DNA of 16,541 nt, taken from an uncultured Prevotella sp. Its GTDB lineage: Bacteria > Bacteroidota > Bacteroidia > Bacteroidales > Bacteroidaceae. A model generated the notes under the pieces. The model did not search any database. It was given only the letters and a program-made list of their open reading frames with translations, and was not told where the DNA came from. The stretch is from the NCBI GenBank assembly GCA_937916405.1, contig CALFUF010000040.1, forward strand, positions 1 through 16,541, in the 5' to 3' direction. This document shows, in pieces, positions 6,028 through 13,256 of this stretch. Position 1 is the first letter of the stretch; each line of letters opens with the position of its first letter. The translations under genes were made by a program, and so were the position numbers.

Positions 6028-7330
6028 TATTCATGTGATGGCACCAGGTCTTGGTGCCATGATTGCTATTATTCTAGCAGGTGTCCTTTTACTGTTGTCT
6101 GGCTATGCCTCTGGTTCGGAAATAGCCTTTTTCTCCCTTTCTCCTACAGACTTGAGTGAACTGGAAGAGGAGAAGACGGAGCGTGACCGTCAGATAATAC
6201 GACTGCGTGAAGAGTCTGAGCGAACGCTGGCAACGATACTGATAACCAATAACTTGGTGAATGTTACGATTATCATGCTGCTCAATTACTTCTTCTCTCA
6301 GGTGGTAGACTTTGGAGGGGCATATTGGATGGAGTTTGTCTGCCTTACGATACTCTTGACATTCCTGTTGTTATTGTTTGGCGAGATTATGCCAAAGATA
6401 TATACTCGCCAACAGCCACTTCGCTTCTGCCGCACCGTTGTTGGCGGTATTCTTTTCTTCCGAAAACTCTTTTATCCGTTTGCCACGATATTAATGAAGT
6501 CTGGCATCCTGGCGGGTAAGGTGGTACAGAAAGAGAATCATGTGTTGAGTGTGGACGATTTGGAACAGGCACTGGAACTTACGGATAAGGAAGATATTAA
6601 AGAAGAGCAGCGTATGCTGGAGGGTATCGTCCGTTTTGGTGACGAAACAGCAAAGGAAATCATGACCAGTCGTCAGGATGTGGTCGATCTCGATTTCAAA
6701 TCGTCATTCAACGAGGTGTTGAAATGTATAGTGGAGAATAACTATTCCCGTATACCTGTATATCAAGACAATAGTGACAATATCCGTGGCATTCTATACA
6801 TCAAGGACTTGCTTCCTCATTTGCGTAAACCCTCTAATTTCCGTTGGCAGTCTTTGATACGTCCTCCTTATTTCGTTCCTGAGACGAAGAAAATTGATGA
6901 TCTGTTGCGTGAATTCCAAGAGAACAAAGTACATATTGCTATCGTGGTCGACGAGTTTGGCGGAACCAGTGGTATCGTGACATTGGAGGATGTCTTAGAG
7001 GAAATCGTTGGCGAGATTAATGATGAGTACGATGAGGACGAGAAGAGTTATGTGCGTATCAACAGCAATACTTTCGTATTTGAGGGTAAGACACTGTTAA
7101 GTGATTTCTATAAGATACTGAAACTCGATGACGAGATTTTCTCTGAGGTAGAAGGCGATGCTGATACCCTCGCAGGATTATTGTTGGAAATCAAGGGCGA
7201 CTTCCCCGAACTGCATGAGAAAATAGACTATCTGAACTTTACGTTCGAGATTTTGGAAATGGAGGAACGTCGCATCTCCAAAGTGAAGGTGGTCGTTCAC
7301 CAACCGAGTTCCGACCAGCCCACGGCTTGA
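5999..7330 (+). CDS. gldE: GldE-type CNNM/CBS-domain membrane protein (HlyC/CorC family)
   Basis: A 443-aa inner-membrane protein. Hydrophobic segments at ~18-36, ~84-100, ~112-128 and ~143-165 form the DUF21/CNNM domain. Two CBS domains follow (~215-275 and ~282-340, with VVDEFGGTSGIVTLEDVLEEIVGEI at 316-340), then a CorC/HlyC-associated C-terminal domain (~350-435). The family is implicated in Mg or other divalent cation transport. The name GldE comes from gliding flavobacteria, where it works with GldD. Non-gliding Bacteroidales keep the gene next to ssb. The start ATG at 5999 overlaps ssb by 29 bp; Met14 at 6038 is an alternative without overlap. The 3' end overlaps the convergent clostripain gene by 34 bp. 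Confidence 0.9.
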   Translation: MEELLQTINDIHVMAPGLGAMIAIILAGVLLLLSGYASGSEIAFFSLSPTDLSELEEEKTERDRQIIRLREESERTLATILITNNLVNVTIIMLLNYFFSQVVDFGGAYWMEFVCLTILLTFLLLLFGEIMPKIYTRQQPLRFCRTVVGGILFFRKLFYPFATILMKSGILAGKVVQKENHVLSVDDLEQALELTDKEDIKEEQRMLEGIVRFGDETAKEIMTSRQDVVDLDFKSSFNEVLKCIVENNYSRIPVYQDNSDNIRGILYIKDLLPHLRKPSNFRWQSLIRPPYFVPETKKIDDLLREFQENKVHIAIVVDEFGGTSGIVTLEDVLEEIVGEINDEYDEDEKSYVRINSNTFVFEGKTLLSDFYKILKLDDEIFSEVEGDADTLAGLLLEIKGDFPELHEKIDYLNFTFEILEMEERRISKVKVVVHQPSSDQPTA

Positions 7331-8502
7331 TACCAAGCCATCTTCTTGATGCCTTCGTTATACTTGAAGTAAGTGTTGTTATATCTTTCCAAAGGAACGA
7401 ACATGCTGATACCGCCAAAGCGCTCTTCAGTAACCTCGAAGTCGAAAACTAATGTTCCTAGCACTTGCCAACGAGTACTCATCTTTTTGTAGATTACAGT
7501 CTGATTGAAACTTTTGAGCCATTTGTCATAATCCGCTTGCTCTGCATGACGCAATAAGAAATCATTCATGTCATACATGATATGCTCATTAGCATCAGAT
7601 GCTCCGTATGAGTAATAGTAAATCAGCCCATCCGTATTGATAGGTTTATTAGCCTCGTAAATCTTGTAGAGAATCTCCTTGGTAGCACTTGCCAGGGTTG
7701 GGAGCTCCTTCGTGTTGACAGCAGAGATAGGCAAATGACCGTTCTCATTATCAATCTTTGCATAGTAATCATCACAGGTCTTGGTGTACATCAGAACATC
7801 GTCATATAAGAAAAGATCAGGGATAATTGTTTCATAGGGAGCACCATCTCCGGGAATACCTGCAGGCGATGCGATATAGTATTCCGTCACATCTTTCAGT
7901 TCGTAGGCAACCTCTACATTCTGCATATTGCAACAGTCAGCGAAGATAAACTTGAAAGGGTGGGGCAGCGAAGCCAAAGCTTTTCGCAAGTCTGGAATAT
8001 CGAGCCATTGTCCCTTGTCACTTACTGCGTTGCTCCCATTGTCTAATGCAATGGCACGTCGTGAGTCACTTGCATCATTCATAATGACCCAACCGTTTCC
8101 GTGCCCCCAGATAACCAGTCCGTAGTCATCGGCAGGATAGTTGCTCATGGTCCAACTGATGACCTCTTTCATCTTCTCAGGATCAGAAGTCAGAAAGTCC
8201 TGCTCATACTTCCGGATGGTGTCAGCAGGTTGCTGCTCGTTATCCCGAAGTCGGATGATGAAAGGCTTTTCTATTTGACTGGCACGATCAACAAAAACGA
8301 TCAAGTTATCATATTTCGAAATCTTCTTTACACCTTGTATCATCTCATCGATGTCGCTGGGGGCATTTCCTGATAAGGTGTTTTCGGCTGCCATATATAC
8401 GATTACGGTTCGCTTGGCAGGAGGTACCGTCTCATTACTGCTGTCAGAACATGCTGATAGTAGCACTATAAATGTAGCTAATAAGCAAAGTATCTTTTTC
8501 AT
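7297..8502 (-). CDS. Clostripain-family (peptidase C11) cysteine protease lipoprotein
   Basis: A 401-aa exported cysteine protease. From the ATG at 8502 there is a lipoprotein signal ending LLSAC (Cys18), then SDSSNE, which resembles the acidic surface-export tags of Bacteroidetes lipoproteins. Family C11 motifs are RTVIVYMAAENTL (31-43), GLVIWGHGNGW with catalytic His134, and FADCCNM with catalytic Cys191 after Asp189. The tail YQAVGWSELGW is like the conserved end of the family. C11 enzymes cleave after Arg or Lys. ATG 8502 is chosen over the in-frame ATG at 8526 because the latter overlaps the -7 promoter element and would spoil the signal peptide. It is transcribed alone, and its end overlaps gldE. 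Confidence 0.92.
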   Translation of the reverse strand: MKKILCLLATFIVLLSACSDSSNETVPPAKRTVIVYMAAENTLSGNAPSDIDEMIQGVKKISKYDNLIVFVDRASQIEKPFIIRLRDNEQQPADTIRKYEQDFLTSDPEKMKEVISWTMSNYPADDYGLVIWGHGNGWVIMNDASDSRRAIALDNGSNAVSDKGQWLDIPDLRKALASLPHPFKFIFADCCNMQNVEVAYELKDVTEYYIASPAGIPGDGAPYETIIPDLFLYDDVLMYTKTCDDYYAKIDNENGHLPISAVNTKELPTLASATKEILYKIYEANKPINTDGLIYYYSYGASDANEHIMYDMNDFLLRHAEQADYDKWLKSFNQTVIYKKMSTRWQVLGTLVFDFEVTEERFGGISMFVPLERYNNTYFKYNEGIKKMAWYQAVGWSELGW

Positions 8503-8523
8503 TGTCTTAATATATTGATGGTA

Positions 8524-8531
8524 CAAAAGTA
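8524..8531 (-). promoter_or_regulatory. Predicted -7 element for the clostripain gene
   Basis: The minus strand reads TACTTTTG (TAnnTTTG). A TTCG at 8552-8555 lies 20 bp further upstream as a weak -33 box. Transcription would begin near 8517, 15 nt before the ATG at 8502. Confidence 0.55.
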
Positions 8532-8584
8532 CAGTATTTTTTATAGATAAACGAATTTTATAGTATAAAACCTTTTGTAATTTC

Positions 8585-9463
8585 TTATGTTCTCTCTCTA
8601 TAGGCTTTGGGAGATAGTCCTTTCATTCGAGAAAAGAACTTACTGAAAGATGAGAGGTCAGCGAAGTGAAGTCGTTCTGCAATCTGAACGATACTTAGTT
8701 GCGATGTGCTTAATAGGAAAGAAGCTTCCATAGTTAGAAATTGATTGATATAATCGACAACCGTTCGTCCTGTAACTTGACGGACAACTTTCGACAAATA
8801 AACATTAGAGATGTTTAGCTGTGATGCATAGAAAGCAATATCGTGATGTTCCGCAAAATGTAAAGGTAGTATACGAATGAAGTTAACGAATATGTTCTCA
8901 ATGCGTTGGGGGACTATACGCTTTTGAATGGCCTTTTCTTGTGCATTTTGCAAGTCGAGCAAGAAAATAGCATAGAGCATTCGTAAGATTTCTGCTTTAT
9001 AGATATGAGAGGAATGGAGATAGTCTCTGATTTCTATCAACTTGTCGGCAAGTCGCAAAGCCGTTTCGTGTGGTAACGCCACCTTGGGCTCGTGTAGTTG
9101 AACAATAGGAGTATAGGCAATCTGTACTAAGTCATGGACCGTGGGCGATTCGAAGGTAACATGCTCGTCTGCTAGCAAACAGATACCGTGATAGTCATCT
9201 GAAGCGGAAATGATAGTGACAGGAAGACCGGGAGAATACATATATATATCGTCTGGCTGTAATGTTAACTCTTGTTCATTATAGATAATAGTTAACCTTC
9301 CCTTTAAAACCAAAGTGAATGTGTATGCTGCCATATAGCCATGGGTCTCATTGGCACGATAAGTAATAGCAGCATCGGTCTCATTACAATAGATCTTGCC
9401 ATCCCAATGTTTCATGGGTTCTTCCCCATGCATCTTTATCCAAGCCTCTCTTAAACTATACAT
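8585..9463 (-). CDS. AraC-family transcriptional regulator
   Basis: A 292-aa DNA-binding regulator. The N-terminal ~30-130 is a cupin-like sensing domain, with a beta-rich stretch around LVLKGRLTIIYNEQELTLQPDDIYMYSPG (51-79). The C-terminal ~100 residues carry the AraC double helix-turn-helix: IAFYASQLNISNVYLSKVVRQVTG (209-232) and IVQIAERLHFADLSSFSKFF (258-277), then the signature KGLSPKAYR (281-289). It is divergent from the ferritin-like/PNPOx/winged-helix cluster across 139 bp, so control of that cluster and of itself is the simplest inference. ATG 9463 lies only 8 bp from its predicted -7 element, so its mRNA may be leaderless; Met11 and Met17 are alternatives. The ligand is unknown. Confidence 0.9.
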   Translation of the reverse strand: MYSLREAWIKMHGEEPMKHWDGKIYCNETDAAITYRANETHGYMAAYTFTLVLKGRLTIIYNEQELTLQPDDIYMYSPGLPVTIISASDDYHGICLLADEHVTFESPTVHDLVQIAYTPIVQLHEPKVALPHETALRLADKLIEIRDYLHSSHIYKAEILRMLYAIFLLDLQNAQEKAIQKRIVPQRIENIFVNFIRILPLHFAEHHDIAFYASQLNISNVYLSKVVRQVTGRTVVDYINQFLTMEASFLLSTSQLSIVQIAERLHFADLSSFSKFFSRMKGLSPKAYRERT

Positions 9464-9471
9464 AACAGGTG

Positions 9472-9479
9472 CAAAGATA
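9472..9479 (-). promoter_or_regulatory. Predicted -7 element for the AraC-type gene
   Basis: The minus strand reads TATCTTTG. It ends 8 bp before the ATG at 9463, which places the expected start site almost at the start codon. No convincing -33 TTTG is seen. Confidence 0.5.
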
Positions 9480-9534
9480 CAACTTAATTTTTGAATAGTG
9501 TATCGTTTCAGACAACTTTTGTATCATTTCGTAT

Positions 9535-9565
9535 TTTGATATATAATTAATTAGTTGTAATTTTG
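9535..9565 (+). promoter_or_regulatory. Predicted promoter of the ferritin-like/PNPOx/winged-helix cluster
   Basis: TTTG (9535-9538), an exact 19-bp spacer, then TAATTTTG (9558-9565). The ATG at 9603 follows with a ~32-nt leader. The 139-bp interval shared with the divergent AraC promoter is where an AraC operator would be expected. Confidence 0.65.
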
Positions 9566-9602
9566 TAAACGAAATCATTTATAACTTAAAATAATTACAA
9601 TT

Positions 9603-10058
9603 ATGGACAAGAACAAATCAATTGAGGCATTACAGTTTTTCGTAACCCATCTGGCAGAAGGTGCTATAGTACACAAGCAACAGGGTATGATTTTCAAATC
9701 TATGGGTTTTAACAAGCTCGGTCAGAAATATGTTGACCATTTCGGAGAGGAGATGGGCTGGGTAGAGAAATTTACTGAGCGTATTCTCGATCTTGGTGGC
9801 GATGTGAAATTCGAGGGAATGAAGAGTCGTGAACTTATTAAGAACCCTATCGAGTATGTAAAGGCAGACCTTGCTATTCAGGAGCCAGGCGTGGAACTGC
9901 TTCTCAAGTGCATGGAGACAGTAAAGGAAGACCCCACAACGTACGATATCATGAAGGACTATCTGAAAGATGAGGAAGAAGACTTGTACTGGAGTCAGGG
10001 GGCTATGGATATGATTGAATGCATTGGTGCCCAAAACTGGTTATTGCAACAACTATAA
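9603..10058 (+). CDS. Bacterioferritin-like ferritin-fold protein with altered diiron ligands
   Basis: A 151-aa four-helix protein aligning by eye along its length with E. coli Bfr (158 aa). Matching stretches include EEMGWVEKFTERILDLGG (49-66), KADLAIQE (87-94) and KDEEEDLYW (122-130). Ferritins oxidise and store iron or detoxify peroxide in the cytosol. Glu19, Glu50 and Glu124 match metal-ligand glutamates, but the two ExxH motifs read ExxW (50-53) and ExxD (124-127), and the position of Bfr Glu94 appears to be Gln93. Met51 aligns with the haem-ligand Met52 of Bfr. Classical ferroxidase activity is therefore uncertain. It is first in a plus-strand cluster, 12 bp before the PNPOx-like gene. 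Confidence 0.8.
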   Translation: MDKNKSIEALQFFVTHLAEGAIVHKQQGMIFKSMGFNKLGQKYVDHFGEEMGWVEKFTERILDLGGDVKFEGMKSRELIKNPIEYVKADLAIQEPGVELLLKCMETVKEDPTTYDIMKDYLKDEEEDLYWSQGAMDMIECIGAQNWLLQQL

Positions 10059-10070
10059 ATCTTGAGTTCA

Positions 10071-10469
10071 ATGGCAGACGTTAAGAAAGTTTACGATTTT
10101 CTGGAGAAGGCAGGAACATTCTATCTTGCAACAGTAGAGGGCGACCAGCCCCGCGTTCGTCCTTATGGAGCGATGCTCTATTTCGAGGATAAGATTTATA
10201 TCATGGCGTTCGGCAAGACTAACGCTACACGCCAGATTGCTGCTAACCCCAAGGCGGAAATCTGTGCTTTCAAGGGACAGACACTCCGCATCGAGTGTAC
10301 ACTTATAGAGGACAATCGTCTTGAAGTAGGCAAGGCTCTTGTTGACAAGATGCCCGTATTAAAACCCGCCCTCGGTGAGAATGGCGAGAATGGTGTCATG
10401 TATTATTTGAAAGATGCTAAGGCTGACTTCTTTAAGATGATGGAGTTAGTAGAGACGATTAATTTCTAA
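10071..10469 (+). CDS. Pyridoxamine 5'-phosphate oxidase-fold (split-barrel FMN) protein
   Basis: A 132-aa small flavin-binding split beta-barrel protein. Typical pieces are a helix then TFYLATVEGDQPRVRPYGAM (16-35, strand-turn-strand with the RVRP motif), KIYIMAFGKTNATRQIAANPKAEICAF (41-67), where the T/N-x-x-x-R-Q segment usually touches the FMN phosphate, and LRIECTLIEDN (72-82). Relatives in anaerobes are small FMN or F420-type reductases of unknown substrate, not true PdxH. The ATG at 10071 is preferred over the in-frame TTG at 10062. It lies 12 bp after the ferritin-like gene and 17 bp before the winged-helix gene, suggesting one transcript and a joint redox role. Confidence 0.85.
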   Translation: MADVKKVYDFLEKAGTFYLATVEGDQPRVRPYGAMLYFEDKIYIMAFGKTNATRQIAANPKAEICAFKGQTLRIECTLIEDNRLEVGKALVDKMPVLKPALGENGENGVMYYLKDAKADFFKMMELVETINF

Positions 10470-10486
10470 TACAGATTACGGAATCT

Positions 10487-10660
10487 ATGAAAGAAAAAGT
10501 ATTACAATGCATGCGTGAGGCTGGTAAGCCAGTTTCTGCTGGTGAGGTGACAAAGGTATTAGGTGCTGATCGTAAGGAAGTTGACAAGGCTTTTGCTGAA
10601 TTGAAGAAGGACGGTGCTATCATCTCACCTGTTCGTTGCAAATGGGCTCCAGCTCAGTAA
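10487..10660 (+). CDS. 57-aa winged-helix-like small protein
   Basis: A short gene with an ATG at 10487 and TAA at 10658-10660. The product starts MKEKVLQCMREAGKPVSAGE and continues with VTKVLGADRKEVDKAFAELK and a basic, Trp-containing end (PVRCKWAPAQ). The pattern helix, KPVSAGEVTKVLG (14-26), DRKEVDKAFAELKKDGAI (28-45), wing, fits a minimal winged helix-turn-helix, as in small MarR- or FeoC-like proteins. No other domain fits in 57 residues. It follows the PNPOx-like gene by 17 bp in the same direction and is probably co-transcribed. A DNA-binding or protein-partner role in the redox cluster is inferred. Codon use resembles the neighbours, which supports a real gene. Confidence 0.8.
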   Translation: MKEKVLQCMREAGKPVSAGEVTKVLGADRKEVDKAFAELKKDGAIISPVRCKWAPAQ

Positions 10661-10821
10661 TCTCATTTTTGCTTTGATAGGCGTTCCTACGCTACAACAC
10701 TAATAAATTTTTCTTTTGGACGGTTGGCAAGGTGACTGAGCATATGTGCTGAAAGACACCGAACCTGCCGTTCTTTTTATAAATAATCAAGACAGAGAGT
10801 TCATTATTGATTATTTTTTTG

Positions 10822-10829
10822 TACCTTTG
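10822..10829 (+). promoter_or_regulatory. Predicted -7 element for the ZIP transporter gene
   Basis: TACCTTTG matches TAnnTTTG and ends 7 bp before the ATG at 10837, so the mRNA would be leaderless or nearly so. No -33 TTTG is clear. The 161 bp before it (10661-10821) hold no reading frame I can support. Confidence 0.5.
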
Positions 10830-10836
10830 TACTGTT

Positions 10837-11616
10837 ATGACGACTATCGCATTAGGACTACTGATCCCCTTGCTGGGTACTGTGCTCGGTTCTGCATTCG
10901 TGTTTTTTATGAAAGACGAGATGCCAGAGCGAGTACAAAAGACGTTGTTGGGTTTTGCGTCAGGAGTGATGGTGGCTGCATCTGTGTGGTCGTTGCTCAT
11001 TCCTGCTATGGAAATGGAGGAGGATAAAGGTGTCTGGTCGGTATTTCCGGCAGCTGTCGGATTCTTATTGGGCATGGGATTCTTGTTAATGCTCGACGAA
11101 CTGACGCCCCACCTACACATTGGCACAGATACTCCCGAGGGACCTCGGTCACGATTATCACGCACAGCGATGCTTGCCTTAGCTGTCACAATCCATAACC
11201 TACCAGAAGGTATGGCAGTTGGCGTCGTCTTCGTTGGAGCAGAACAAGGTGCTGCTCATTTGTCATTAGCATCAGCAGTAGCCGTATCGATTGGTATTGC
11301 TATCCAGAACATACCCGAGGGAGCTATTATTTCCATGCCAATGAGAGCAGAAGGTAATTCTCGTTGGCGTTCTTTCCTGATAGGTAGTCTGAGTGGTGCC
11401 GTCGAACCTATTGGTGGATTGGCTGTCATCTTGCTTGCATCATTATTAACTCCTGTATTACCCTATATGTTAGCTTTTGCGGCAGGAGCTATGTTCTATG
11501 TGGTAGTCGAGGAACTCATTCCTGAAGCCTCTTCTGGTAAGCACTCTAACCTCAGTACCATCGGTTTTGCGATAGGTTTTGTTCTGATGATGGTACTCGA
11601 TGTGGTCATGGGATAA
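10837..11616 (+). CDS. ZIP-family divalent metal transporter (ZupT/GufA-like)
   Basis: A 259-aa inner-membrane importer of Zn, Fe or related metals. About eight hydrophobic segments are visible. The metal-site helices carry HNLPEG (120-125) and QNIPEG (157-162), with further acidic/proline motifs at VEP (189-191) and VVVEELIPE (222-230). A His-containing loop between the third and fourth segments (TPHLHIG, 90-96) is typical. Length is normal for the ZupT/GufA branch. ATG 10837 is used; the upstream in-frame ATG at 10807 precedes the promoter element. It may join the ferritin-like cluster in metal handling, but has its own promoter. The metal cannot be assigned by sequence alone. Confidence 0.92.
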   Translation: MTTIALGLLIPLLGTVLGSAFVFFMKDEMPERVQKTLLGFASGVMVAASVWSLLIPAMEMEEDKGVWSVFPAAVGFLLGMGFLLMLDELTPHLHIGTDTPEGPRSRLSRTAMLALAVTIHNLPEGMAVGVVFVGAEQGAAHLSLASAVAVSIGIAIQNIPEGAIISMPMRAEGNSRWRSFLIGSLSGAVEPIGGLAVILLASLLTPVLPYMLAFAAGAMFYVVVEELIPEASSGKHSNLSTIGFAIGFVLMMVLDVVMG

Positions 11617-11727
11617 AACACAATAATATTGTTAGATAAAACCAATAAAGAGGGTACTCGTTTTATTCTCAGAATACCTAATAAAACCTTTTGAATATAG
11701 GACTTTTACACAATAAATCGTATTTTT

Positions 11728-11740
11728 GGCATGAAATGCC
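11728..11740. promoter_or_regulatory. Perfect 5-bp inverted repeat in the holA promoter region
   Basis: GGCAT-GAA-ATGCC lies 11 bp upstream of the holA -7 element, between it and a second TAnnTTTG-like match at 11721-11728. Its position would suit an operator or a paused-transcript hairpin. No function is proven. Confidence 0.3.
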
Positions 11741-11751
11741 GAGATTTTTTG

Positions 11752-11759
11752 TAATTTTG
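11752..11759 (+). promoter_or_regulatory. Predicted -7 element for holA
   Basis: TAATTTTG matches the consensus and ends 4 bp before the ATG at 11764, implying a leaderless mRNA if used. A TTTG at 11725-11728 is 23 bp upstream, slightly too far for the usual spacer. Confidence 0.5.
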
Positions 11760-11763
11760 CATC

Positions 11764-12789
11764 ATGGCTCAGGCTGTAGTGACATACGATACCGTGATGA
11801 GTGAGTTGAAAACTCGCCATTTTCACCCTGTTTATTATTTGATGGGGGATGAGTCTTATTATATTGATAAAATCAGTAATTGGATAGCGGAGAACGTATT
11901 ACCGCCAGAAGAAAAGGGCTTCAATCAGACCGTTTTGTTTGGGTCTGACGTGAATGCGTCACAGATTGTGGATGCTGCTAAGTGCTATCCTATGATGTCT
12001 GAACATCAGGTGATTATCGTCAAGGAAGCCCAGAATGTGAAGAATACAGAGCCTTTGGAAAAGTATTTTAAGGCGCCAATGGCTTCTACAATTCTTGTTA
12101 TGTGCCATAAAAATGGTTCTATAGATGGTAGGAAAAAGGAATATGTGAAGGCTATCCAGCAAAATGGGGTTCTTTTCGAGAGTAAAAAGCTACGTGAGCG
12201 TGACCTTCCTGCCTTTATAGAAAGCTATTTGACGAATAGAAACGCAACGATAGACCCCAAATCCACCCAGTTGATAGCTGATGCTGTTGGCGCTGACCTG
12301 AGTCGTTTGGTGGGTGAATTAGACAAGGTACTGCTCTCTCTTCCTGAAAAAGATAGGAGGGTGACACCTCAAGTGGTGGAAGATCAAATAGGGGTAAGTA
12401 AAGATTTTAATGGATATGAGCTTCGGGATGCCATTGTGAGAAGAAATATTTACAAGGCAAATCAGATCGTGAAATATTTTGACGAAAATCCGAAGGCTGG
12501 AAGTATCTATTCATTTCTCCCGTTGCTCTTTAATTATTTCCAAAATTTGATGCTGGCACATTATTGTCCCCAGAAAAATAGTCAGGATGGGGTAGCGCAG
12601 TGGCTGGATCTGAGGAATGCATGGGCTGCCAAGGACTATATGGTGGGCATGCGAAATTACACAGGAATGAAAGTGTTGCAGATTATCAGTAAAATAAGAG
12701 AAATTGATGCCAAAAGTAAGGGATTAGACAACCCTAACACCCCTCCAGGAGAGTTGATGAAAGAGCTAATTTTCTTCATTCTCCACTAA
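11764..12789 (+). CDS. holA: DNA polymerase III subunit delta
   Basis: A 341-aa clamp-loader subunit that opens the beta sliding clamp on DNA. The N-terminal part has the HolA pattern: HPVYYLMGDESYYIDKI (21-37), then the segment ending HQVIIVKEAQNV (~81-92). The middle domain contains LTNRNATIDPKSTQLIADAVGADLSRLVGELDKV, and the C-terminal collar domain ends with the family-typical PPGELMKELIFFILH. Length matches Bacteroidetes HolA proteins. It is a single gene with its own promoter-like element and a strong terminator right after the stop codon. The start ATG at 11764 is the first in frame after the promoter. The gene name rests on motif resemblance and is confident. Confidence 0.93.
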   Translation: MAQAVVTYDTVMSELKTRHFHPVYYLMGDESYYIDKISNWIAENVLPPEEKGFNQTVLFGSDVNASQIVDAAKCYPMMSEHQVIIVKEAQNVKNTEPLEKYFKAPMASTILVMCHKNGSIDGRKKEYVKAIQQNGVLFESKKLRERDLPAFIESYLTNRNATIDPKSTQLIADAVGADLSRLVGELDKVLLSLPEKDRRVTPQVVEDQIGVSKDFNGYELRDAIVRRNIYKANQIVKYFDENPKAGSIYSFLPLLFNYFQNLMLAHYCPQKNSQDGVAQWLDLRNAWAAKDYMVGMRNYTGMKVLQIISKIREIDAKSKGLDNPNTPPGELMKELIFFILH

Positions 12790-12816
12790 AAAACGGTCTT
12801 TTTCGAGCCGTTTTTT
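12788..12816 (+). terminator. Intrinsic terminator after holA
   Basis: AAAAAACGG (12788-12796) and CCGTTTTTT (12808-12816) form a perfect 9-bp inverted repeat around an 11-base loop, with the T-run as the release tract. It starts at the holA stop codon. Confidence 0.85.
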
Positions 12817-13094
12817 CTATTTTCCCCGAAATCCTGAACATAAAATTTTCGCCTTAAAAGCCGATAATTAAAGCGTTTTCCCCACTTTTTCCCCCTCTAC
12901 ATTTTGCGAATTTTGAACTTTCTGATCGCTCGTTCAGAATCTTTCAAAATTTTCGTTTTTTCGTCAATTTTCTCTTCTGAAATTTAGAGTTAACGATTTT
13001 TTGCGTTTTAATTTTCGAATTTTCATTTGTAAACCGTCGAAGCCAGAAAAGAGTGTTTTGGAAATTCAAAGGACAAAAATTTGCAATTCCATAT

Positions 13095-13127
13095 GATTTC
13101 AAACACTAAAATGTGGGTTTTGAAATC
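13095..13127. repeat. Inverted repeat / hairpin
   Basis: GATTTCAAA (13095-13103) is perfectly inverted at TTTGAAATC (13119-13127). Inside, CAC (13104-13106) can pair with GTG (13113-13115), leaving a 3-base bulge and a 6-base loop. There is no T-tract after it, so it is not a terminator. Confidence 0.5.
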
Positions 13128-13191
13128 AAAAGCGACCGTAAAAATTACTAAATTAATACATATCCGAAGCGATTATTTATGTGTATTTTAT

Positions 13192-13210
13192 TGGAAATCT
13201 GTAGTTTCCA
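13192..13210. repeat. Short inverted repeat
   Basis: TGGAAA (13192-13197) and TTTCCA (13205-13210) flank a 7-base spacer. It is a perfect 6-bp stem, but weak on its own. Confidence 0.4.
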
Positions 13211-13256
13211 TACTTATGCTCACGTAAAATACCTAATATATGCTATATTTGGGTTA

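Noticed and set aside
8503..8526. Upstream ATG start for the clostripain-like protein
   Set aside because: The ATG at 8526 overlaps the -7 promoter element and would put polar residues before the signal peptide.
8562..8578. Shared string ATAAAACCTTTTG near 8564 and 11682 as a repeat element
   Set aside because: It is only 13 bases of AT-rich sequence in unrelated contexts; chance is sufficient.
10740..10790. Terminator hairpin between the winged-helix gene and the ZIP gene
   Set aside because: The GAAC/GTTC pairing near the T-run is only 4 bp; too weak to call.
12860..13000. Possible replication origin from TTTTCCCC runs and AT-richness
   Set aside because: No convincing TTATCCACA DnaA boxes, and no dnaA or other origin-linked gene next to it; holA alone is not an origin marker.
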